Below are positions 55,755 through 64,000 of a stretch of 64,000 nucleotides of DNA, piece after piece. The stretch spans positions 1,054,001 through 1,118,000 of the forward strand of contig JANBVO010000003.1 of NCBI GenBank assembly GCA_030052745.1, given 5' to 3'. Position 1 is the first letter of the stretch; the number at the start of each line of letters is the position of its first letter. The notes under the pieces were generated by a model. That model was not told the DNA's origin, ran no database searches, and saw only the letters and a list, made by a program, of their open reading frames with translations. Both the position numbers and the translations under genes were made by a program. This stretch comes from Pleurostoma richardsiae. Lineage: Eukaryota > Ascomycota > Sordariomycetes > Calosphaeriales > Pleurostomataceae.

Positions 55755-58700
55755 ATGGCTACGCCTTCTCCGTCGACGCCCTCGCACAGTGGCCCACGTT
55801 CAAGGCCGACCTCACACCGAGGCGAGATCGACGCAGCAGTGACCTGGCAGAGTTTCCGTAGTATCAAGATCACTCTCTTCAACCTCCCTCTCGATATCAC
55901 CACCCTGGAAATCTGGAATGCCATGCGGCAGCACGCCAATGTTGTGCACATTGACCTCCTTGAGAACAGACAGGGTGAGCCCATCGGCCGGGCAAACGTC
56001 CGAATTGAGCCGCCTCCTCGCCGGAACCCCTGGCGAAGATGGGAGTGTACCATCACTCGTACTCAGGGGACCATAGTGAAGGCGAGCGTCAGGTTCGACA
56101 GAGGCACCCCAATTGATGGCACCATGCGAAGTCCTCTAAACAACATCATCCTTGAGCGAGCTATCCTGCATCCTATGGCCTTGAGGTTCGGAATGATGGT
56201 GAAACAGTCAACCATGATGGAGATGCGGCGACTTCAGACCAGGACCCGACATCCTGACATAAACGTGACTGTGGACTTCTCGGTACGACTATTCAAGATC
56301 AGATTCATCGTCAGATTTGAGGACAGCGTTCCTCTAGCCGCACAGCAGTATGAGGCCATTATCAGGTTCTCGCACATCAAGAAGATCCACCGTGTCGAAT
56401 TGAGTCCAGGAAACTGGGGCATCCTTATTGTCCTGCCCAGTCCACCCTCCTTCTACCGAAAATCAGATGAGATTGCCGCAACCCATTCTGCAGATCGGCC
56501 GACCTGGGGCGAGTCCGATGTATGGCTGAGGCAGATCAATATCATGCGGGAACCTTGGCTCATGAAGAACCGCCCGGCGACCCTAGACAAAGCGGATCAG
56601 TTCATCGACATCGGCAAATGGACCACCTATTGCCTGGAACTCGGAGTGGAGGAGTTGGCTGGCTGGCATCGATTCGAGGGAGCTTTCCGAGATTTCAATA
56701 TCAAACTCGAGCTAATGCCGAACTTCAGCACGGTTCCGCCGGGAGATGCGACCTATTTCACCATCATGTCCTCTGTCACAGATTATAAGACCAGTCACGA
56801 TGCTCTGGCTCTCCTAGACAGCGTCCATCTCCCTTTCAGCGTCCGCTACCAGCTAGAGGTCTGCATATCTCACGGCGTCTTCAACGAGCACAACATTGAC
56901 ATGCGGTTCCTTGAGAAGCTTCAGAGCTACAGCAACGGTTCTGACAAGGCCAAGTGGATGCTCGAGTCCGCCGCTGAGGATAATGTGCCAATCTACGACC
57001 CGATGACCCTTTTCGAAAACCAGCGGGCTCTGTCGTATTACCCCAGCACAACGAAGCTCCCTTCGTACTGCACCGTTGTCCGGAAAGCCATGCTGACCCC
57101 TACCACCATGTATCTGAACAGCCCAACCGTTGAGGCCACGAATCGTGTCCTTCGAGAGTACAGGCATGTGAACGACCACTTCTTGCGTGTCTCGTTCACG
57201 GACGAGCTCACCCAGGGCAGGGTTTCTCCGAATTCGGATTCGAGGAGGGACGACGAGATCTACACCCAGGTGTTCCGTGCACTGAACAACGGCATCATCA
57301 TCGGTGATCGCCACTACCGCTTCCTGGCCTTCGGCAATTCTCAGATGCGGGAGAATGGGGCGTACTTCTTTTGTTCCACGGGCCATGTCACCTGTGACAG
57401 TATCCGCCGCTGGATGGGAGACTTGAAAGACATTCGATGTGTGGCAAAGTATGCGGCACGTATGGGCCAATGCTTCTCGACGACCAGGCAGATCCTAGGT
57501 ATCAACGTCCCGCAGATCAAGGAAATCCCAGATACCATAAGACATGGGCACTGCTTCACAGACGGCGTGGGAAAGATATCGGTCTTCCTCGCTGACATGG
57601 TCGCACATGACTTGAAGCGCGGCCGCGACACGCCATCGGCTTTCCAGTTCCGCATGGGCGGCTGCAAGGGCGTTCTGGCGGTCAGCTCCGACACCAAACC
57701 TCACGAAGTTCACATCCGGAGTTCCCAGGCCAAGTTCAGTGCGGTATATAACGGCCTCGAGATCATCAGATGCTCCACCTTCGCTACTGCTTCCCTCAAC
57801 CGCCAGACCATCACAATCCTGTCTACTCTTGGGGTGGATGACTCCGTTTTCGAGGATCTGATCTCCGAGCAGCTCTTCAACTACGACCGCGCAATGTGGG
57901 ACAAGAAAACGGCTATGGGCTTGCTCGGCCGGTATATTGACGAGTACCAGATGACGCTTATCATCGCTCAGATGGTCCATCACGGTTTCATGGACACCCG
58001 TGAGCCTTTCGTGTGGACCCTCCTCAGACTCTGGAGGTCCTGGTCTGTGAAATACATGAAGGAGAAAGCCCGTATCATCGTGGAGAAGAGTGCTTTCGTC
58101 TTGGGCTGTGTGGACGAGACTAACACGCTGAGAGGCCACTCCGACACGATGTACAAGGCAGCTGGCCTTGACGAATCTCTGCTCCCGCAGATATTCCTTC
58201 AGATACCAGACGGCGAGAACAGCACTGAGTACAAGGTGGTCACTGGACTGTGCTTGGTTGGTCGCAACCCATCGCTCCACCCGGGTGACATCCGAGTCGT
58301 TGAGGCAGTCGATGCACCCAGCCTCCGTCATATGAAGAACGTCGTTGTCTTCCCCCAGACCGGAGATAGAGACATCCCGAGCATGTGCTCCGGCGGCGAT
58401 CTGGATGGCGACGATTATTTTGTGATTTGGGATCAGAACCTGATTCCTCCAGAGTGGAACTACCCGCCCATGGACTACACGGCTGATAAACCGGTTACCG
58501 TGAATAGAGAGGTAGAGATTCACGACGTCATCCAGTTCTTCGTTCTTTACATGAAGAACGACACGCTGCCAAGGATCGCTCTTGCCCACCTGGCTCAATC
58601 CGACTGGCTGCAGGAGTGTGCTAAGCATCCAAAGTGTAAGTGACCCAAATATGTCGACTTATCTACGGCGTCCAGGACACTGACCTCTGAACTAGGTCTT

Positions 58701-60017
58701 GAGCTCGCTGCACTTCATTCGAAAGCGGTCGACTATGTCAAGTCTGGTAATCCTGCCGTGATGCCCAAGAAGCTTCGACCGCGAAAGTGGCCGCATTTCA
58801 TGGAGAAGCGGCCCAACATCTCGTATCATTCGACGAATATCCTTGGCAAGCTCTACGACAAGGTCAAGCGTATCGAATTTCACCCAGCCTACGAGATGCC
58901 CTTTGATAAGCGAATCCTGGAGCGGTACAAACTTGACGTCGATATTCTCAAGAAGGCTCGAAAGCTGAAGACTAAGTACGACACGGCGATGCGCCGTGTC
59001 ATGGCCCAGACCGAGGTCACTACTGAGTTCGAGATCTACACGACGTTCGTGCTCTCGAATCCGCGCCTCGGAACCAGCTACAAGCTGCAGGAGACAATCG
59101 GCCGCGAGGCCAGCGCCCTCAAGCAGCGCTTCGTCGCCGAGGCCATCAAGGAGGTCGACGCAAAGCATCGCGGCGACCGCGAGAAGCTCTGGCCCTTCAT
59201 CGCGGCCATGTACCAGGTGACCAACGAGGAGATCCGCATCGCGCTGCACGAAGCCCGCTCTGAGCAAATCAGCTCCGACGGGCGCCATTGGATCCGCCGC
59301 GTGTCGCCGGCGGCCATGCCACTGCTCAGCTTCCCCTGGATCTTCCACAGCGAGCTCGGCCAGATGGCCTCTGGTTTGGCAGCCAGTTTCAGTATCCCTG
59401 CGCTCACGAAGGACGACAATAAGCCGCCACAGGAGCAGGCGGGCCAGCCACAGCAGGGGGCTGAAGATGAGGAGGAGGCGCCCAAGCGCAAGTCGCTGGG
59501 CACCGAGGAGCTCCTGGAGATGGACTATGTGCGCACCGGCGACGGCAAGGTGATTCACCGCGGGGAGGTGCTCAACCTGTTCACCGGCCCGGACGTCGAC
59601 GTGGAGGAAATCCACATGGCCCAGCACTCCGATGATGAGCCGCAAATGCTGGACCAGCAGACGAACGGCTCGCCTACGCCTGCAACAGCATGTGTCCCTT
59701 CTGTTAACGGAGCGGATACCTCTGGAACGACTGCTCTTGTGACTGCATCTCGTCCGATCATGCCGGCCTCGGCCATTAAGCCACCCGTCCAGCTGCAGCA
59801 TACGGAGGCATCCTCAACAATCACGGCTCAGGCCACATCGTCCACTGCTCCGATGGCGCCCCCTGGCTTGGAGCCTCCCACTAACGGGCAGATGAAGGGA
59901 GATGAACACGGAGTGGAGGAGGTAGCTTTTGAAGAAGAGAGCGTCGACATCGACGAAGAGAGCGGTGATGCCGACGAGCAGACTGCCGTGGAGCGGATGA
60001 AGAAGCTTGGATTCTAA
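55755..60017 (+). CDS. Cellular RNA-dependent RNA polymerase (SAD-1/QDE-1/Rdp1 family)
   Basis: Predicted to make double-stranded RNA for RNA silencing (quelling or meiotic silencing) in the host cell; this is a cellular, not a viral, enzyme. Two exons, 55755-58635 and 58696-60017, give 1400 aa. Residues ~33-115 look like an RRM-type N-terminal domain: SFRSIKITLFNLPLDITTLE and ANVRIEPPPRRNPW. The RdRP core includes RHGHCFTDGVGKISVFLADM, FQFRMGGCKGVLAVSSD, VHIRSSQAKF and the catalytic MCSGGDLDGDDYFVIWD with metal-binding Asp882, Asp884 and Asp886. After the splice comes PAVMPKKLRPRKWPHFMEK, then a helical region and an acidic, disordered C-terminus. Which paralogue it is cannot be settled; the RRM-like N-terminus and DLDGD favour the SAD-1/Rdp1 side. 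Long antisense open frames opposite it are codon-bias artefacts. Confidence 0.92.
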
Positions 60018-60574
60018 ATCTCGGCGGTCCCAGCTGTGAAAGCAGTTATGTAACAAATTATGTATATACAGTCCACGCCAGGTTTCAAAAGTCTCGAAGA
60101 TGACGCACCGTAGATGAATCAAAGGGCAGCATAACTCATACTACTCTACAACCGCTTTGTGATAATTAATGGATTAATTAAAGGAGGTGAGACGGCTCAC
60201 GGAGTACAGGACAGTAAAATCCGGGGTTAAGGCCGATGCTTTATAGAGGCCCCGCAGTGCCGAAGCCGCCGATTCGCCATGTCGTCAGCGATCGCTTGCA
60301 TGAAACCCCCGGCAGTGCCTCCGATAAGACGACCGAACCTTATTCTCACTTTCCGTCGGGAACATCTTAGTCCCAGCATCTTGATACACGCAGTCCTTGG
60401 GAGGGTACAACTTATTCCTTGTTCATTTCAAGTCTCACCGTCACTGCATTGAAGACGGAGAGGCGCGGAGACACAGTGTAACTGACACCGCCGGTCTGGC
60501 CGGCGATAAGAGCTCGCCATCGCTTATCAATCATAGGGCGGTATCTCGACTCACCGAGAGCAAATAGGGACGCC
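60018..60574. other. Intergenic region between RdRP and WD40 genes
   Basis: These 557 bp hold the RdRP 3' UTR, with an AT palindrome TAATTAAT-GG-ATTAATTA at 60163-60180, and the promoter of the WD40 gene. No gene is seen. Confidence 0.45.
60163..60180. repeat. AT-rich perfect palindrome downstream of RdRP
   Basis: TAATTAAT and ATTAATTA are inverted around GG, 146 bp after the RdRP stop. It may lie at the 3' end of the transcript; a polyadenylation role is only a guess. Confidence 0.7.
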
Positions 60575-62771
60575 ATGAGTAACACGAGTCCAAGTGCGGA
60601 CGGCCACGGGGAGGAGGAAGGCTTCCTGGAGAGCATGGAGTCTTCGGACGTCCATGGGAGCGACTTCGAGGATGAGTACGGCCACCCCATCTTCGAGTCG
60701 ACCACCGAGGGGTCGGACACACATGATCATGATGATGAGGAAGATGACGAAGAGGAGTCGTCGGATGACGACCCCGACTATCACGACGAAGGAGATGAGG
60801 ATGAAGAAGATGATGACGAGTTTCATGGTCCGTCGAACATTCGTTGTCTTAAAAAGTTGAACAGGCATGCTAATCTGATAATGTGATATAGATGCCGAAG
60901 AGGGCAATATGGAGCTCGAAGTCATCTTCGAGGAGCCTGGAGATGGTGGGAACGATGAGGATGACGATGAGTTACCACGTCTAGCAGGCCTAATCGGTAC
61001 CTGATCCCACAGCATCCCACTTGCTCCAAGATTCGCCTTCACTAACACGCCCTGTAGGCGCTCGCGCGGGGGCAGGCTTCGTGACCCATAGGCACCTCCT
61101 GGCACTGATTCGTGGACAAGACCTGAGTGAAGTGCTGTTTCATGACCTAGATGACGATGGCTGGAGCAGCCGGAGGAGAAGACGGACACCCCCTGACCCG
61201 AACCGCTTCCCTAAGGTGCCTAGTGAAAAGGGGCGAGAGCTGATGGAGTCGGGCAAGTTTGGGTCTACTGATCGGCACATTGCCACGCAGAAGAAGCTTG
61301 CCAGGAGGATACTGGACCGGGAGCTGGGGATTGGGGATCGGACAAGTCGGCAAATTAACCAGGACGCGATGGCTCAGGTATGTCTCCTCTCCAGACCGAC
61401 CGGAATCAACAGGAACTAACTCCTCCATCAGAGCATGATACCAACTAGTGATGCCGACATGATAATCCACTATCGAAATCCTGTGTATTGCGGGCAGTTC
61501 TCTGATGACGGCAACTTCTTCTACTCCTGTGTCAAGGACTTCAAAGTGCGGATGTACGACACGTCGAACCCGTACAATTGGCGGCACTACAAGACAGTCA
61601 GCTACCCCTTCGGCCAGTGGGCGCTGACCGACGCACACCTGAGCCCAGACAGCAAGTGGCTGGCATACACGTCGCTGCAGAGCCACGTGTGTTTTGCACC
61701 TACAGACCCGAACGACACCGGTGACCCCTACACGCTCGACTTGGGAGATATGCGCGGTACTGGCGCGGCCGGCTGGCGGAACCACGTCAACTTCGCCATC
61801 TGGTCTATTCGCTTCTCGGGGGATGGTCGGGAACTCATCGCCGGCAACAACGCACAGTCAATCGTGGTCTATGATATTGAATCCCGGCGGGTGCTGCACA
61901 ACATCACCGGGCACGACGACGACGTCAACGCCGTGTGTTTCGCCGACGTGTCCTCGCCGCACATCCTCTACTCCGGGTCGGACGACGCGACCATCAAGGT
62001 CTGGGACCGGCGCAGCATGGGCGACGGGCGGGAGGCTGGGGCGTTCGTGGGCCATATGGAGGGCATCACTTACATCGACAGCAAGGGCGACGGGCGGTAC
62101 GTACTTAGCAACGGCAAGGACCAGACGGCGAAGCTATGGGATCTTCGCATGGCCATGTCGACGACGCGCTTTAACGAGCTCAACCCGCGGCAGTACACGC
62201 GGAATAGCGACTATGACTACCGGTGGGAGGACTACGACGAGGACTCGTGGCGCCCGCACCCCAATGACAACTCGCTCGTCACCTTCCGCGGGCACAGGGT
62301 CCAGCGCACGCTCATCCGCTGCCACTTCTCACCCCCCGGGAGCACCAACTCGCGGTACGTGTACTCGGGCAGCCACGACGGCAAGATCTACGTGTGGAAC
62401 ATGGACGCCACCATTGCGGGCACGATCGACGTCCGCAAGGCCACGGCCAACACGCGGCCCAGCTACGGGAGCAGGTCGAGGGCGCACCACGATGAGTTCG
62501 GGGGTTGGACGACGTGCGTGCGGGAGGCGCACTGGCACCCGAACGCGCCTATCATTGTTGGTAAGTTACTAACCGCCTGCATCCTCTTGACCTCTTTGGA
62601 GTTCTCGCTGACCGTCCGATGATAGCTTCTTCTTGGAATGGCTATGACATGAACTTTGGGACCTGCACGGTGCACTCGTATAACGAAGGCCCTGAGGACG
62701 AGGCGGAGCCGAAGATGGGCTTGAGGGTGAACGATCAGCTGGCTTATGACCCAGCGTTGTATCGCCTGTGA
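60575..62771 (+). CDS. WD40-repeat protein of DCAF11/LEC14B type
   Basis: Likely substrate receptor or adaptor of a CUL4-type ubiquitin ligase, by resemblance to DCAF11/LEC14B; this role is inferred. Five exons: 60575-60827, 60892-60996, 61058-61377, 61432-62560, 62626-62771, giving 650 aa. Residues 1-120 are very acidic (runs of D and E). A short basic part follows, then RHIATQKKLARRILDRELGI. WD units from about 230 on include NPVYCGQFSDDGNFFYSC, NFAIWSIRFSGDGRELIAGN, AQSIVVYDIESRRVLHNITG, LYSGSDDATIKVWDRRS, VLSNGKDQTAKLWDLR and VYSGSHDGKIYVWNMD. The xxVWDRR and xKLWDLR ends fit the WDxR/DWD pattern of DDB1-binding proteins. Splice phases are all consistent; the donor GTCCGT of intron 1 is weak. 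Confidence 0.9.
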
Positions 62772-63095
62772 TAGTAGCTGCCAAGGTACTAGGAATTGGA
62801 TATTCAAGCCCTGTGCAGGCACTGATCGAGAGCCTGTTGTACATTGTGCCCAAGACACCCTTAGATAATGATGCATTACGAACGTGGGATAGCCAACCCA
62901 TACATTCATTTTACCACGCCGTTTTTCAGGTATCGTCCCATCTACCCACTCCGAACTACACATGCCGATGCCTCGAATGCTCGTTGTATAATCGCATTGT
63001 CAACTCGCCTTCAGTCCCCATCGTCTAGCAAGTCTACCTCCCCGATAGAGAGTCTGTTTCTCTGCGCAATCCATCCTTGACCGTGGCAGCTTCGC
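62772..63095. other. Convergent 3' region, WD40 and Sec61-gamma genes
   Basis: These 324 bp lie between two convergent stop codons. Nothing beyond 3' UTR-like sequence is seen. Confidence 0.45.
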
Positions 63096-63506
63096 TTATG
63101 CTCCTCCGACGAGGACCCGGTTAAGAGGTATGTGGATGAGCTTGACCAGATAGCCGATAGCTATAATCGAAGAACATTCCCGTCAGTATATAGTGCAACG
63201 AATTCAAGCGAGGCGGCGGGGTCTTGCTCACCCCCCATGATGATGAAGCCGACGCCGACAGCTATTTGAGACTACTGTTAGCATCGTGTTGATAGAGGGT
63301 AGGGAAATCAGGCAAAGAGTGTATTTACCTTGCGAGATCTTGAGGAACTCCTTCTTGTCGGCTGTCACAAAGATGCGCTTTTAGCAGGTGAACATTTCCT
63401 CTCTTTCGTGGGCTGTGGACTCACGCTTCTCGCACTTGTTGATGAACAGCATGCCATCCTTGAGGAACTCCCGAGGGGCGTCGAGCACGTCCTGAACTGA
63501 ATCCAT
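63096..63506 (-). CDS. sss1: Sec61 translocon gamma subunit (Sss1)
   Basis: Single tail-anchored helix of the Sec61 protein-conducting channel in the ER membrane. Four exons: 63506-63425, 63361-63329, 63261-63232, 63160-63096, giving 69 aa, the family size. The protein reads MDSVQDVLDAPREFLKDGML, FINKCEKPDKKEFLKISQAV, then the TM segment GVGFIIMGAIGYLVKLIHIP and a short end LNRVLVGGA. Exons 2 and 3 are only 33 and 30 nt, and four exons for 69 codons is dense. All donors begin GTGAGT, GTAAAT or GTGAGC, and each junction restores the family sequence. Convergent with the WD40 gene. Confidence 0.93.
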
Positions 63507-64000
63507 TGCGCGAGGAGATTTGCTTCTGATGCGGGACTGAAGGATTGGTATCGGCGCGGAGGACAGGAGAGAGGAGAGAGTGATATGCTGGGATCGTTGG
63601 TTGTCGCAAGAGAGATACCAGATCGATGATGGATGGATGTGTCTTTCTCGAGAAGTTGCCAGCTTTTGGCAAAGCTGTGGCACGTGCAGCTAACTACCCC
63701 AGTTGAGCCTAGTCCGGGGCGGAAAGAGGAGCTAAATCAGGGGTGGATGCTTCAAGGGGGCAAGTAGAGCTTAAACTCCATTGAATGGTTATTGCATATT
63801 TTCTGTGATAGCTCGATACAGTCCTTTCCGGTAAAGATTAAGCGTGCTGTCACTTGCATAAGGTACGGAGTACATAACTTTCGTCGGAGATCAATCTCAC
63901 AGCCTTGTCAAGGGGCTCGAGCCTCCGCTGATTTTGTTGGTGCCCTATCATTTCTCAGGCAAATAAAACCATTAAACTGTTAGTGATTTATTCCGTGCCT
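63507..64000. promoter_or_regulatory. Promoter-side region of the sss1 gene to window end
   Basis: This stretch is upstream of sss1 and runs to the window edge. The first ~170 bases are likely 5' UTR and core promoter. No coding exon is evident. Confidence 0.4.

Noticed and set aside
57495-58628. A 377-aa open frame opposite the RdRP gene
   Set aside because: It is antisense to highly conserved RdRP codons and reflects codon bias; the same applies to the antisense frame at 58692-59801.

Overview
The window looks like nuclear DNA of a filamentous ascomycete (Pezizomycotina, most likely a Sordariomycete). The genes are dense and on both strands. Introns are short (mostly 50-130 nt) with GTATGT/GTAAGT-type donors, CTAAC/CTGAC branch sites and YAG acceptors. 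Typical families of that group are present: a Skt5/Chs4 chitin synthase activator, a DUF7704 membrane protein, an RGS three-TM protein, Aim11 and a cellular RNA-dependent RNA polymerase. I see no bacterial, viral or transposon genes, no CRISPR array, and no tRNA or rRNA that I can support. All exon borders below were worked out by hand from splice signals, reading phase and family knowledge.

Layout. 1-7.4 kb: a partial RRM protein, then complex I subunit B8/NDUFA2 (-) and mitochondrial pyruvate carrier Mpc2 (+) as a divergent pair. 7.4-10.4 kb: Skt5/Chs4-type Sel1-repeat protein with a CaaX end (-). 12.8-21 kb: Cbp4, NAC-beta (Egd1), tRNA adenosine deaminase Tad1 (-), ribosomal protein L24, peroxiredoxin-5 (-) and a DUF1348 protein. 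21-25.3 kb: gene-poor. 25.3-33.8 kb: RGS three-TM protein, pantothenate kinase, an unrecognised protein with a Cys/His-rich segment (-), Aim11 (-). 34.5-41 kb: an unrecognised 265-aa protein (-), NMN adenylyltransferase, a 2OG-Fe(II) oxygenase. 41-43.2 kb: coding-like but unresolved sequence. 43.2-48 kb: DUF7704 protein (-), double-Myb telobox protein, ribosomal protein S4. 48-52.2 kb: gene-poor. 52.2-64 kb: D-lactate dehydrogenase, RNA-dependent RNA polymerase, DCAF11/LEC14B-like WD40 protein, Sec61-gamma/Sss1 (-).

Several genes share themes without forming a cluster. Mitochondrial function: NDUFA2, Mpc2, Cbp4, Aim11 and Dld1 (Dld1 makes pyruvate, Mpc2 imports it). Translation and nascent-chain handling: L24, S4, Egd1, Tad1, Sss1. 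Cofactor synthesis: pantothenate kinase for CoA and NMNAT for NAD.

The most unusual thing I found is in the NAC-beta gene. Two complete introns are separated by a single G, and the reading frame works only if that one base is used as an exon. Other points: a telomere-repeat element upstream of L24 in the same window as a Teb1-like telobox gene, a tandem pair of 20-bp palindromic units at 50.2 kb, a 12-bp perfect hairpin at 38.9 kb, and several coding-like stretches that do not form complete genes.
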